Source: Clostridia bacterium
GTDB taxonomy: Bacteria > Bacillota > Clostridia > Oscillospirales > Acutalibacteraceae
Assembly: GCA_017465465.1 (NCBI GenBank)
Contig: JAFTWE010000028.1
Coordinates: forward strand, 35,672 to 99,671
DNA length: 64,000 nucleotides
Reading direction: 5' to 3'
Shown here: in pieces, positions 49,384 through 58,761 of the stretch
How the letters are laid out: each line of letters starts with the position of its first letter
How positions within the stretch are numbered: the first letter of the stretch is position 1
Made by a program: the position numbers and the translations under genes
Notes under the pieces: generated by a model
Database searches by the model: none
What the model saw: only the letters and a program-made list of their open reading frames with translations
What the model was told of the DNA's origin: nothing

Positions 49384-51267
49384 ATGAAAAAGAAACAGTT
49401 TAAAGCGGAGTCTAAAAAGCTTCTCGATATGATGATAAATTCAATTTATACTCATAAAGAGATTTTTCTTCGCGAGCTTATTTCAAATGCAAGTGATGCT
49501 ATTGACAAGAGATATTATCACTCTCTTTCTGACAGCACTCAGGGACTTGCAAGAGAAGATTATAAAATTCAGCTTTTTATAAATAAAGATGCCAAAACTC
49601 TCACAATCGTTGATAACGGCTGTGGAATGAGTGTTGAAGAGCTTGAGTCAAACCTCGGCACAATCGCCAAAAGCGGCTCACTTGACTTTAAATCAAACAA
49701 CGAAAAGCAGGACGATGTTGAAATCATCGGTCAGTTCGGTGTCGGTTTCTATTCAGCTTTTATGGTAAGTGACGAGGTAACTGTTAAAACAAGAACTGCC
49801 AATGATGAAACAGGTCATTGTTGGGTTTCTCAGGGTGCAGACGGCTACACAATCAGCGAGTGTGAAAAAGCAGAAATCGGTACTGAAATTGTTCTTCATA
49901 TTAAAGAAAACACCGAGCAGGATTCATACAATCAGTATCTTGAAACCTACACAATCCAGAGCCTTGTTAAAAAATATTCTGATTATATACGCTATCCTAT
50001 TATGCTCGATGTTGAAACCCGTCAGCTTAAAGAGGGCAGTGAGGATGAATACGAAACCGTGCTTGAAGCAAAACAGCTCAACAGTATGGTTCCTTTGTGG
50101 CGCAAAAATAAAAATGAAATTACTGACGAAGAGTATAAGTCATTTTATATGGATAAGTTCCACGACTACACCGCACCCTTGCATATAATCCACTCAAAAA
50201 CTGAGGGTCAGGTGTCTTATGATGCAATGCTCTTCATCCCTGAAAAAACTCCCTGGGATTTCTATTCCAAAGACTTTGAAAAGGGACTCCAGCTTTATTC
50301 AAACGGCGTAATGATTATGGATAAATGCTCGGACCTTCTCCCGGATTATTTCGGTTTTGTAAAGGGTATTGTAGACAGTCCCGACCTTTCTCTCAATATT
50401 TCCCGTGAAATGCTTCAGCACGATTATCAGCTTAAGCTCATAGCCAAAAACATTGAAAAAAAGATTAAGTCAGAGCTTTCAAAAATGCTCAAAAATGACC
50501 GCGATAAATATATCACCTTCTTCGAGGCATTCGGCTCTCAGATTAAGCTTGGTGTTTATGCCGATTTCGGCAGACACGCCGCTGATTTAAAGGATTTGCT
50601 GATGTTCTGGTCATCAACCGAAAAGCGCCTTGTTACCTTGCAGGAATATGTTGACCGTATGCCTTCTGAGCAGACTTCAATCCTCTATGCCTGCGGTGAA
50701 ACCTTTGATAAAATTGATATGCTTCCTCAGGCAGACTCCCTTAAGGATAAGGGCTATGAGGTGCTTTATCTCACGGAGGGCATTGATGAGTTCGTTCTCA
50801 AAATGCTTCAGACTTATGCAGAAAAGAGCTTTGCCAATATCTGCGCAGATGATATCGACCTTGACACTCAGGAAGAAAAAGAAGCAATCAAGCAGGAAAA
50901 TGAGTCTGCAAAAGAACTTCTTGATTTTATGAGTGAAACCCTTGGTGACAGCGTTGAAGCAGTACGCTTTACCAACAAGCTCAAAAATCATCCCGTCTGC
51001 CTCACAAGTGAGGGCGATGTTTCTATTGAAATGGAAAAGGTGCTCAGCTCAATCCCCGGTGAAGACAGCCAGGTTAAAGCAAAAATCGTGCTTGAAATCA
51101 ACTCAGAGCATCCTGTTGCAGATAAGCTCAAATCCCTTTATGAAACCGATAAAGAAAAAATTGCTGACTATGCAAAAATTCTTTATTCTTCTGCAAGGCT
51201 CATCGGCGGAATGCCTGTTGAAAACCCCACAGAGCTCAGCAACTTAATTTGTAACCTTATGATATAA
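49384..51267 (+). CDS. htpG: Molecular chaperone HtpG (Hsp90)
   Basis: ATP-dependent chaperone of about 627 residues. GHKL ATPase blocks in order: ELISNASDAIDK (catalytic Glu and Asn), DNGCGMS, and GQFGVGFYSAFMV. A middle domain and a C-terminal dimer domain follow; the length is normal. ATG 49384 lies 7 bases from AAGAGA; the preceding codons of the frame are leader. It is a single gene behind a CIRCE operator, so regulation is by HrcA, unlike Bacillus htpG. Confidence 0.96.
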   Translation: MKKKQFKAESKKLLDMMINSIYTHKEIFLRELISNASDAIDKRYYHSLSDSTQGLAREDYKIQLFINKDAKTLTIVDNGCGMSVEELESNLGTIAKSGSLDFKSNNEKQDDVEIIGQFGVGFYSAFMVSDEVTVKTRTANDETGHCWVSQGADGYTISECEKAEIGTEIVLHIKENTEQDSYNQYLETYTIQSLVKKYSDYIRYPIMLDVETRQLKEGSEDEYETVLEAKQLNSMVPLWRKNKNEITDEEYKSFYMDKFHDYTAPLHIIHSKTEGQVSYDAMLFIPEKTPWDFYSKDFEKGLQLYSNGVMIMDKCSDLLPDYFGFVKGIVDSPDLSLNISREMLQHDYQLKLIAKNIEKKIKSELSKMLKNDRDKYITFFEAFGSQIKLGVYADFGRHAADLKDLLMFWSSTEKRLVTLQEYVDRMPSEQTSILYACGETFDKIDMLPQADSLKDKGYEVLYLTEGIDEFVLKMLQTYAEKSFANICADDIDLDTQEEKEAIKQENESAKELLDFMSETLGDSVEAVRFTNKLKNHPVCLTSEGDVSIEMEKVLSSIPGEDSQVKAKIVLEINSEHPVADKLKSLYETDKEKIADYAKILYSSARLIGGMPVENPTELSNLICNLMI

Positions 51268-51322
51268 CCCCTTGAATATAGCCTGTTAAAATGATATAAT
51301 TGAGAGGTCAGGAGGGTGCAGA

Positions 51323-52480
51323 ATGCAAGTAGAAAGAAAAATCCAATTCCCCAAAAGCGGAAAGTTAACAATTATGCAGGTCAGTGACCCGCAGGATATG
51401 CACATTGTCCGCAGTGCTATGGTTAAAATGCTCAATGCGGCTTACGATAAGGTGAAGCCCGATTTAATCGTTTTCACCGGTGATAACATCCTTGGTAACC
51501 ATGTTGATGACGCCATTATCGGTCCGCTTAAAAATAAGAAGAAAGCCATCACCGAAAAGAGAATAAGAAAGGCGCTGGCTCACATTCTCAAGCCTGTTGA
51601 AAAGCGTAAAATTCCTTTCTGTATGGTTTACGGCAATCACGATGACCGCAACGCTCTTTCCAAGCAGGAGCAGGCAGATTGCTATAAGGATTATGAATAT
51701 TTCTTCGGTCTTAATTCCGATGAGCCTCAGCTCGATTGTGATACATACAATGTCCCCATTTATGATTCCAAGGGCGAAAAGGTTATTTATAACCTCTGGC
51801 TTATGGATTCCGCAGGCAAGGACGACGGCACAGGCAACGGCTTTGAATATGTTAAGGCTGAAGCTATTGAGTGGTATAAGCGCAAGAGTGACGAGCTTCG
51901 CGAAGCAAACGGCGGTGAGCCTGTTCCGTCACTTATGTTCCAGCACATTCCCGTTCCTGAAACAAAGGAGCTTTTTGTAGAATGTGATAAGGATGATAAG
52001 TGCGCTGTTCTCAACGGCCACGATAAAAAATATTATAAGCTTGATACCACACGAGCTAACGGCTTTGCCTTTGAATATGCCGAAACCACGGAAAAAGATT
52101 TCGGTCAGCTTGATGCACTTCGTGAAAAGGGTGATGTATGCGCTCTTATATTCGGTCATGACCACCTCAACTGCTTCACAAGTGAGATTAACGGAGTGAA
52201 TATCATTCAGACCCCCGGTGCTTCTTTCAGAAGCTACGGCAATGAAATCTCACGCGGTGTCCGTGTGTTTGAAATTGATGAAAAAGACCCGTCATCATTC
52301 ACAACCTACACAATCGGCTATTTCGATTTGTTCGGTAAAAATTTCCGCTCTGTTATTCGCTACATTATGGGAGCAGACGAAAAAGAGGTTATTAGAGATA
52401 TCGTCTGGGGCTTGCTGGCAATCTTCGGCGTTGCGTTAGTTGTGTATTTTCTTGGTATAACTCATCTTTTGAATTTATAG
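51323..52480 (+). CDS. Metallophosphoesterase with C-terminal membrane anchor
   Basis: 385 residues. Calcineurin-type motifs: VSDPQDMH near 18 (Asp, with a shifted His), FTGDNILGNH, VYGNHDDRN and IFGHDHLN, with QHIPVPE between. This is the purple-acid-phosphatase-like DUF branch also seen in many Firmicutes. A single span near 360-380 is at the C-terminus, and no signal peptide exists, so the enzyme is probably cytoplasmic and tail-anchored. GGAGGG precedes the start. Substrate unknown. Confidence 0.83.
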   Translation: MQVERKIQFPKSGKLTIMQVSDPQDMHIVRSAMVKMLNAAYDKVKPDLIVFTGDNILGNHVDDAIIGPLKNKKKAITEKRIRKALAHILKPVEKRKIPFCMVYGNHDDRNALSKQEQADCYKDYEYFFGLNSDEPQLDCDTYNVPIYDSKGEKVIYNLWLMDSAGKDDGTGNGFEYVKAEAIEWYKRKSDELREANGGEPVPSLMFQHIPVPETKELFVECDKDDKCAVLNGHDKKYYKLDTTRANGFAFEYAETTEKDFGQLDALREKGDVCALIFGHDHLNCFTSEINGVNIIQTPGASFRSYGNEISRGVRVFEIDEKDPSSFTTYTIGYFDLFGKNFRSVIRYIMGADEKEVIRDIVWGLLAIFGVALVVYFLGITHLLNL

Positions 52481-52487
52481 TAAAATA

Positions 52488-52526
52488 CTCCGTGCAGAGT
52501 TTAATCACTTTGCACGGAGCTTTTTT
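52488..52526 (+). terminator. Terminator after the phosphoesterase
   Basis: CTCCGTGCA / TGCACGGAG stem (52488-52496 with 52511-52519) and TTTTTT. Confidence 0.85.
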
Positions 52527-52707
52527 ATGATATTTTAATTTTTGCAACTGAAATTTTGTAACCCGCTTCGTAGCAAGGTGCGTTGTTTATGTAATAAATT
52601 GTTGAGCCGTCGTCTGTTACAAACATTGATGGGCAGTAGCCGCATCTTTCATATTGGTCTAATGAATAGGGGATGGGGTTATCAACAGGAAAAATGAATC
52701 TCAGCAT
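52525..52707 (-). CDS. Possible 60-residue protein overlapping the esterase end
   Basis: An open frame in another register that overlaps the 3' end of the esterase gene by 26 bases and fills the gap to the terminator. Residues look protein-like (IPYSLDQYERCGYCPSMF, then GSTIYYINNAPCYEAG), but there is no good ribosome site and no hydrophobic span. It could be a small coupled gene or a decayed C-terminal domain of the esterase. Uncertain. Confidence 0.35.
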   Translation of the reverse strand: MLRFIFPVDNPIPYSLDQYERCGYCPSMFVTDDGSTIYYINNAPCYEAGYKISVAKIKIS

Positions 52708-53497
52708 ACTGCTTAATAATATCTTGTGCTTTTATTGCCGAATCCGGGTCTTGGTCAAGGGCGTGATTTGAGTTTTCATAAATCACAAAGTCGTGTTTTA
52801 TGTTGAATTCAGATAGCTTTTTGACAAAATCTTCTATCTGCATAATTGGAATAAGCTCGTCGTTCTTACCGTGAAAAATCGCTGTAGGAACACAGTTTTC
52901 ATCAACATAATTTATAGGTGAAATTCTGCCTAAAGCATTTTGTGATAGTTCACCCAAAAAAGTATTTTTGGAAATTTCTATGTCACATACCATCGAAAGA
53001 ATTTCGTATTTCCAGCTTTCCAATTCTCCTTTATTACCCATAAGAAAATCCTCTTTAGTGCAATCAGCAGGTGGGCAATAGCAACAGGCGGCAACGGGAG
53101 GAATGGGAGAAGTTTCTTTCTTTGTATAAGCGTACAGAAGTGCAATGTGGGCGCCTGCGGAACCGCCTGAAAGAATAAGCTTATTTAATTTGTAGCCGTA
53201 CTCGGCGCATTTTTCTTTTAGAGTTTTCAGCGCATTTGTTACATCGTCAAGTACATGGTTGAAATTTATACTTTTTGAAGCAAAACGGTAATTCATTGTG
53301 GCACTGATATAACCAAGCCTGCAGAAATGCTGAGCATCAGCAAAATAGTCTGATTTATCACCTTGAGTCCATCCGCCGCCGTGAATAAAAAGTATCACTC
53401 CGGAATCTGAAACCGCCTTTTTCGGTATGAGAATGTCTATTGTTTGCCTTTCGTGATTTCTGTATTGAATATCTCTGAGAATAACAGAATCAGCCAT
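52682..53497 (-). CDS. Alpha/beta-hydrolase esterase, BD-FAE/HSL-like
   Basis: 271-residue hydrolase. FIHGGGWTQGDK is the oxyanion HGGGW block (about 37-48), GGSAGAH near 112 holds the nucleophile Ser, and Asp and His appear in HGKNDELIP and NSNHALDQD near the C-terminus, so the triad is complete. No signal peptide, so it works inside the cell, probably on acyl or acetyl esters of sugars. AAAGGGGTG precedes the start. Confidence 0.87.
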   Translation of the reverse strand: MADSVILRDIQYRNHERQTIDILIPKKAVSDSGVILFIHGGGWTQGDKSDYFADAQHFCRLGYISATMNYRFASKSINFNHVLDDVTNALKTLKEKCAEYGYKLNKLILSGGSAGAHIALLYAYTKKETSPIPPVAACCYCPPADCTKEDFLMGNKGELESWKYEILSMVCDIEISKNTFLGELSQNALGRISPINYVDENCVPTAIFHGKNDELIPIMQIEDFVKKLSEFNIKHDFVIYENSNHALDQDPDSAIKAQDIIKQYAEIHFSC

Positions 53498-53636
53498 AAT
53501 TACACCCCTTTAAGGTAGCCGTAACCACACTCAGACACAATCAGCTCCGACATACCAAATTCTGATTTTTATACAATTCCGCCTTATACTCACAGAATAG
53601 TGAAGTAAGACTCAGCCCGACATATATCATAACAAA

Positions 53637-54179
53637 TTATTTAATGATACAATGATATGTATTCCAATCATAGATTTCATACTGAAATTTTGATTTATTT
53701 ATTTTTGAAAGAAAGCTTTTTGGTTTCTCAATTTTTTTCATAGCTTTTTGAAAACCTGTTTTTCCAAACCCTTCATCATCGTCACTTAAATCAAAGCGGG
53801 CATCACTAAGCCAACGATGATTTTTTATATCATTTAATACAATTACAGTCAAATTGCCTGTTTTTATTTCTTTAATGTTGTGTATCAAATCATCTGCAAG
53901 CATTTCTTCATTATAATTAAACATTTCATAACAGAATTCGCCAAACAGCATTTCTTCAAATTGATAAACACCGTCAATCTCATTGAATTGAAGCTCAATG
54001 TTCTTCTTCCCGTTATTGCTTTCAATAACAATAGCTGTTACCTTATCAGACCGTGCGCTTTTTGTATAAGGAAACATAAAAGAATGATGAAAATATTCAG
54101 TTTCATTTTCAAATTCAAGCAAATTAAAAGCAATATTGTTTTTATTCAATAATTCTTTTGCTTCTGTCAATGTCATCAT
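53637..54179 (-). CDS. Hypothetical soluble protein
   Basis: 180 residues, not recognised. It is acidic and Asn/Phe-rich, with a helix at the N-terminus (TLTEAKELLNKN) and several beta-rich strands (TAIVIESNNGKKNIELQF, TVIVLND). No span or signal. ATG 54179 follows AGGTGGTG; the longer frame to 54227 lacks a ribosome site. It stands alone between the esterase and GDPD genes and is A+T-rich. Confidence 0.6.
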   Translation of the reverse strand: MMTLTEAKELLNKNNIAFNLLEFENETEYFHHSFMFPYTKSARSDKVTAIVIESNNGKKNIELQFNEIDGVYQFEEMLFGEFCYEMFNYNEEMLADDLIHNIKEIKTGNLTVIVLNDIKNHRWLSDARFDLSDDDEGFGKTGFQKAMKKIEKPKSFLSKINKSKFQYEIYDWNTYHCIIK

Positions 54180-54374
54180 AATCACCACCTGCATTTGTAT
54201 ATTAACACATAAAGTTAAATAATTCAACAGTACAGATATCCTATAAAAATCATGTAGTTAGTTTTGTTTGGTGAAGATTATATTTTAATTAGTTTGTTCT
54301 TTGTAGTTTATCTATTGTTTTATTTTAGATAAAGTGTTATACTTGACTTATTAAAGGTGAAAGGATTTGATTCA

Positions 54375-55223
54375 ATGCTAAGCATAATAAATAAGATTAT
54401 TACCATCATACTTGTACCGATTTATTTTTGTGTTATTTCTCCCACACATCCCATAATCGTTTTGTTTAACCAGCCGAAGGAGCTTATCTCTCTTTCAGAG
54501 AACGGCGTAGGCACAGCAGAGGACCCGGTATATCTTACCGCTCACAGAGGTGTTCATGCTTTGGCACCTGAAAATTCACTGCCTTCATTTGAAGAAGCTG
54601 TAAATAACGGCTATTACTCAGCTGAGTGTGATATTCAGCTTACAAAAGATAATAAGTGGGTTGTTATACATAATGCAGAGGTTGACGACAGATTTTGCCA
54701 GTTTGGTAAAATAGCAGACCTCACTTTGGAAGAGCTTAAAACCTTCAGCTACTGTTGGGGCGCAAATTTGTGGAAATATAAAGATACCCGCATTCCCACC
54801 CTTGAGGAATATCTCGATGTTTTTGTAGGCACTGATACAAGACCTCAGATTGAAATAGGCATAGAAAATTATGATATGCTTTACAGTATTGTCGATGCAA
54901 TAAGTGAAAGAGGGCTTGATGACCAGGCGATGATTCTTACTTATAATCTTAAGCAGCTCAAAGCAATCCACGAGCTTAATCCTGATATTGAGCTGTGGTA
55001 TATGGTAGAAAAGATGACACCTGAAGTTATTGCCGAGGCAAAGCAGCTTGGTGACAATGTGTGGCTCTCATCAGGATATGAAAATAACACAGAAGAAGAT
55101 ATTAACCGCGCATTAAGTGAAAACATCAACTTCTCTTTGTTTACGGTTAACACAGTCGAAGAAGCCAAAGCCCTCTACGATATGGGTGTAAGATACATAG
55201 AAACAGATATCCTGTGTAACTAA
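54375..55223 (+). CDS. Glycerophosphodiester phosphodiesterase, membrane-anchored
   Basis: About 282 residues. One N-terminal span (about 3-24) anchors it. The GDPD domain starts with TAHRGVHALAPENSLPSF (catalytic His and Arg, metal Glu), continues with ECDIQLTKDNKWVVIHN (metal Glu/Asp and the second His), and ends with IETDI. It splits glycerophosphodiesters from phospholipids or teichoic acid to sn-glycerol 3-phosphate. ATG 54375 lies 10 bases from AAAGG. Confidence 0.9.
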   Translation: MLSIINKIITIILVPIYFCVISPTHPIIVLFNQPKELISLSENGVGTAEDPVYLTAHRGVHALAPENSLPSFEEAVNNGYYSAECDIQLTKDNKWVVIHNAEVDDRFCQFGKIADLTLEELKTFSYCWGANLWKYKDTRIPTLEEYLDVFVGTDTRPQIEIGIENYDMLYSIVDAISERGLDDQAMILTYNLKQLKAIHELNPDIELWYMVEKMTPEVIAEAKQLGDNVWLSSGYENNTEEDINRALSENINFSLFTVNTVEEAKALYDMGVRYIETDILCN

Positions 55224-55302
55224 ATAAAAGCTGAGTATTAAGTAAATATGAAAACAACCGAGCAGAGATTTTGTTCTCTGATAAGGTGGCGTAAAAGGTA
55301 AA

Positions 55303-55333
55303 GGCAGAGAGCAAAAAACTCTCTGCCAAATTT
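55303..55333. terminator. Hairpin between convergent genes
   Basis: GGCAGAGAG / CTCTCTGCC 9-bp stem (55303-55327) with moderate T-rich flanks on both strands. Confidence 0.7.
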
Positions 55334-56857
55334 TTATTTTAGGATTATATATGTTGTAGGTAAAATGCTGTTTCCGTTATATGGGAACAATACCTTATTT
55401 TCTGCAAGAGTACCAACAGGCACAGAAATTGCATCCTCAAAAATTCTGAAGTATGCCATCTGGTATGCCTGTGATTTCAAATGAACAGGTAGATAATTCT
55501 TAATTATCTTTGTTGCCTCATTCATTATTACATTAGCGTTTTGCTCAACAATTTCAACTTCAGAATTGAACTGACTCATAAATTGTTCGAATTCCTCTTT
55601 TGTGAACACAGGAACATTGACCATGAGTTTACCATTCTCATTTAAAACATAACCTTTTTTTACAAGTTCGGCAACGACAATATTTTCAAATTCATTATCA
55701 AAATCGTTTTTGCCTTTTGCGATATCGATAAATACATTTGTCAAACTTTTTGAGGAGTAAAAGCTGTGATGCACCATATCACCATTAATGCTAAAATCAA
55801 AAAACTGCACTCTGTCACCGTTTTCGTTTTCTGTATTTGATACACCAAATTCAAAACCTTTGTTTCTCATTGAATCTGCTACTTTTTCAACTGCCCAAAC
55901 AATACAGTTTTCACCAAATTTGTTTTCGGGAAGTTCTATATTAACTTTAGACTGTAAGTTTTCAAAAATCGCTTTGTAAAGGATACAACATACAGTAAGC
56001 CATGCTTCAGAATTTGAGAGATTCCCGTTTGTTATAATTTTAGAAAGCGTATCCGAAATATTGTTTCTGAACACCCGTGTCTTGTTTGCAACCTCAATAG
56101 CACATTCTGCAGTAAAAATTACAATATTGGTGTAATATTTTCTGCCATCAACACAGAGTGCCTCACATTCTACTAACTGTTTGAGAATATCCTCTATATA
56201 AGGTAAAGCAATACCTAACTCAAGACTTATTTCCTCTGCTGTAAGTTTATCATTGTAGCACGCAAAAAGAATGTTCTGACTAATTTTGTTTTGATAAACA
56301 GTATTATAAGTGTTTTTTCCGTTGCCCCAATAAAGAATTGATAACTCTTTTGGATTATAACTCTGTTGTCCATAATTTCGTTCCATATTTATACCTTCTT
56401 TCAAAATTTGTCTTGATTTGAAAAGCAAGTATTTAACCATGCTTTCACTAATTGAGAGGTGCTTGGATATTTCCGAACAAGATTTGTTTTCAATGTAATA
56501 CAAAATAACAGCTTTGCGATACTTTTCAGAAAGTAATGTCAACTCACGTCGCAACAGATATAATTCTGAATTATCATCAAAAGATTCTGCGACATCAATC
56601 AGATTATCAGTTAATTCGCACTCTTTATTTTTTGATTTATTCTTACACCATTGTTTATACACATTACCAGCAACCGCCCACATAAAGCCATAAAAAGCAT
56701 CTGTATTACGGATGTTATCAGCAGATTTATAAATCTCTAATATAATATCCTGTGCTAAATCTTCTGCCTCAAAATGGTTTGGAGTTCGAGCAATACAATA
56801 TGATAATATACATTTTGCTATATCTGTTATTTTTATATCAAGTTCGTGTTTATCCAT
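55334..56857 (-). CDS. ECF-type sigma factor with long C-terminal extension
   Basis: 507 residues. Region 2 lies about 15-80 (FEAEDLAQDIILEIYKSA, FYGFMWAVAGNVYKQW) and region 4 about 105-155 (LSEKYRKAVILYYIENKSCSEISKHLSISESMVKYLLFKSR, read as helices). ECF factors normally end here at about 170; this one continues 340 residues with a winged-helix-like stretch (LTAEEISLELGIALPYIEDILKQL, about 205-245) and an acidic C-terminal domain. No anti-sigma gene is next to it, so the extension may replace one as a sensor. AAAGGAGG precedes the start, and a TCACCGGTGA palindrome lies in its leader. Confidence 0.83.
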   Translation of the reverse strand: MDKHELDIKITDIAKCILSYCIARTPNHFEAEDLAQDIILEIYKSADNIRNTDAFYGFMWAVAGNVYKQWCKNKSKNKECELTDNLIDVAESFDDNSELYLLRRELTLLSEKYRKAVILYYIENKSCSEISKHLSISESMVKYLLFKSRQILKEGINMERNYGQQSYNPKELSILYWGNGKNTYNTVYQNKISQNILFACYNDKLTAEEISLELGIALPYIEDILKQLVECEALCVDGRKYYTNIVIFTAECAIEVANKTRVFRNNISDTLSKIITNGNLSNSEAWLTVCCILYKAIFENLQSKVNIELPENKFGENCIVWAVEKVADSMRNKGFEFGVSNTENENGDRVQFFDFSINGDMVHHSFYSSKSLTNVFIDIAKGKNDFDNEFENIVVAELVKKGYVLNENGKLMVNVPVFTKEEFEQFMSQFNSEVEIVEQNANVIMNEATKIIKNYLPVHLKSQAYQMAYFRIFEDAISVPVGTLAENKVLFPYNGNSILPTTYIILK

Positions 56858-56884
56858 TTTTACACCTCCTTTGATTTTTTTGAT

Positions 56885-56894
56885 TCACCGGTGA
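56885..56894. promoter_or_regulatory. Palindrome TCACCGGTGA in the sigma-factor leader
   Basis: A perfect 10-bp palindrome about 30 bases upstream of the sigma-factor start, near a TATACA box. It may be an operator; only one copy was noticed. Confidence 0.35.
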
Positions 56895-57047
56895 TTTCAC
56901 TTGTATAGTGGAACAAAATTGCTTTTGGTTAAAGTTTGGTTGAAAAAATATTTTTAAACCTTAAAGAATTATATCATAACTGTTGAAAGAATAAAATAAT
57001 TGTTATTACCTAACTGCAAAGAAACATATATGGTGACATAAAAATAG

Positions 57048-57072
57048 CCACTCTCCAAAGAAAGTGGACAAA
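57048..57072 (-). terminator. tRNA-Ala terminator
   Basis: Minus-strand stem CCACTTTC / GAGAGTGG (one G-U pair) followed by CTATTTTTAT, about 30 bases downstream of the tRNA. Confidence 0.65.
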
Positions 57073-57077
57073 AAAAT

Positions 57078-57193
<116 letters not shown>

Positions 57194-57237
57194 TATTTAT
57201 TAAGTTTTTTGTAGGGTGCGTTTCTGAGTGCTTTGGG

Positions 57238-57263
57238 CTCCCAGCTGAGCTACGCCCCCATAT
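57238..57263 (-). pseudogene. Fragment of tRNA-Ala
   Basis: A 26-base exact copy of the tRNA-Ala 5' end and its four leader bases (57149-57174), 89 bases upstream of the real gene in the transcript direction. Sequence diverges abruptly after the D arm, so no second functional tRNA is encoded. Confidence 0.85.
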
Positions 57264-57314
57264 TTGAAGAAATAAGTAATAGTGAATAACGAAGAAGTAA
57301 TTTCTTCACGACTC

Positions 57315-57346
57315 AACGGGAATTATGATAGCACATAATTCCCGTT
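57315..57346. terminator. Perfect 13-bp hairpin after the GH109-like gene
   Basis: AACGGGAATTATG / CATAATTCCCGTT with a 6-base loop lies between the oxidoreductase-fold gene and the tRNA fragment. There is no T run just after it on the minus strand, so it may be a T-less terminator or a mobile hairpin. Confidence 0.6.
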
Positions 57347-57367
57347 AAATCAAGTGTTTTTCAAAAA

Positions 57368-58603
57368 TTAATCAAAAAATTCTTCGCAAACCTCATCAAG
57401 GCAATACTTGCCTCTTACAACGGGTTCTCTTTCAATCCATTTGCCGTTTGTAAAGTCGGGAATCGGAACAGGCATACCGCCCATTGCAACGCTCTGCTCT
57501 GAAAGGGCAGTGATAACCATCCACAAAGCTGTGTCATAAACATCAATAGGAGACTTTTTGTCGTTGATTACACTTTCTGCAAAAGCTGAAAGAACAAGGA
57601 AGTCCATTCCGCCGTGGCCACTTTCGTGAAGTCCGTCAACTCTGTACTGCTTCCAGAGAGGATGCTCATACTTCTCTTTGAATACATCAAAGTCAGCATA
57701 CTTATGAGGCTCTTCTGACAAATCCTCATGATAGAAATAATCTTCAAAAGGACCTTCTTTATAAATAGCCTTTGTTGACTGAACACAGTAATCTCTTGAA
57801 TACGGGCGGGGGAGAGAGCAATCGTGGTGAAGGGTGATTGTTTCACCGTTTGCGCACTTAATCATTGTGGTGGTAACATCACCCTGATTAAAGTCTGTGC
57901 CGTAAAGGTAATAATCTTCGCCCTTTTCTCTCTTAATCCATTCATTAAGTCCCTTTGCCTTACTGCTCATTGAGCAAAGGTAAAGTAAACGGTTGCCTCT
58001 GTTAACATCAATAAGCTTGCAGATTGGGCCTAACTGATGTGTGGGGTAAACTTCACCGTTTCTGTGAATGAAGTTTGCAAGTCTGCCGTGGCGGTTTTCT
58101 TTACCAAGGCAGATTTCATCACGAAGGTCGTGACGGTAGCCGCCCTCAAGGTGAACGATTTCACCAAGAAGACCAAGCTTCTTCATATTGAAAATTGACA
58201 TTTCATTGTTGTCATAGCAGCAGTTTTCAAGGAGCATACAGTTAAGACCTGTTTCTTCGCTCTTTCTGACCATCTGCCAGCATTCTTCAACGCTTGCTGC
58301 GCCGCCAACTTCAATGGCAACGTGCTTGCCTGCATTCATTGCGGCAATGGCAATCTCGCTGTGAGTAATCCAGGTTGTGCAAACAACAACACCCTTAATA
58401 TCATCTCTTGCAAGAAGCTCTTTATAATCAAGATAAACATCAGCTGTTTCGCCTGTTGCTTCTTTAACGATTTCTGCGCCTAAGTTTGCTCTGTCATCAT
58501 ACTTATCGCAAACAGCGGTAACCTTAACGCCATCAACGCTGATAAGCTCTTTGAGCATACCCTGGCCTCTGCCACCTAAACCGATAAAACCAAAATTAGT
58601 CAT
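57368..58603 (-). CDS. Gfo/Idh/MocA-family protein, GH109-like glycosidase
   Basis: 411 residues. NAD-binding Rossmann start IGLGGRGQG, followed by GKHVAIEVGGAASVEECW and MLLENCCYD; then YRHDLR and HRNGEVYPTHQLGPICKLIDVNRG. These blocks resemble GH109 alpha-N-acetylgalactosaminidases, which use bound NAD+ in a redox-elimination mechanism on N-acetylgalactosamine of mucin or blood-group sugars. No signal peptide is present, so it would act inside the cell. The more general oxidoreductase call is safer. Divergent from the lysophospholipase gene. Confidence 0.82.
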   Translation of the reverse strand: MTNFGFIGLGGRGQGMLKELISVDGVKVTAVCDKYDDRANLGAEIVKEATGETADVYLDYKELLARDDIKGVVVCTTWITHSEIAIAAMNAGKHVAIEVGGAASVEECWQMVRKSEETGLNCMLLENCCYDNNEMSIFNMKKLGLLGEIVHLEGGYRHDLRDEICLGKENRHGRLANFIHRNGEVYPTHQLGPICKLIDVNRGNRLLYLCSMSSKAKGLNEWIKREKGEDYYLYGTDFNQGDVTTTMIKCANGETITLHHDCSLPRPYSRDYCVQSTKAIYKEGPFEDYFYHEDLSEEPHKYADFDVFKEKYEHPLWKQYRVDGLHESGHGGMDFLVLSAFAESVINDKKSPIDVYDTALWMVITALSEQSVAMGGMPVPIPDFTNGKWIEREPVVRGKYCLDEVCEEFFD

Positions 58604-58761
58604 TATACATCATCTCCATTTTAATGGTTAAGACGAGTATATCATATAAAACAGAGCAATTCAACCAAAAAAGTTCGGATTTTACGATTTTACTCAATTT
58701 TTTACTTTTTTATTTTTTAAATGTATGATATAATATTAAAAAATCAAACGGAGGTCTTGAA

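Noticed and set aside
57238..57263. Second tRNA gene
   Set aside because: Only the 5' quarter of tRNA-Ala is present; no anticodon or T arm follows.
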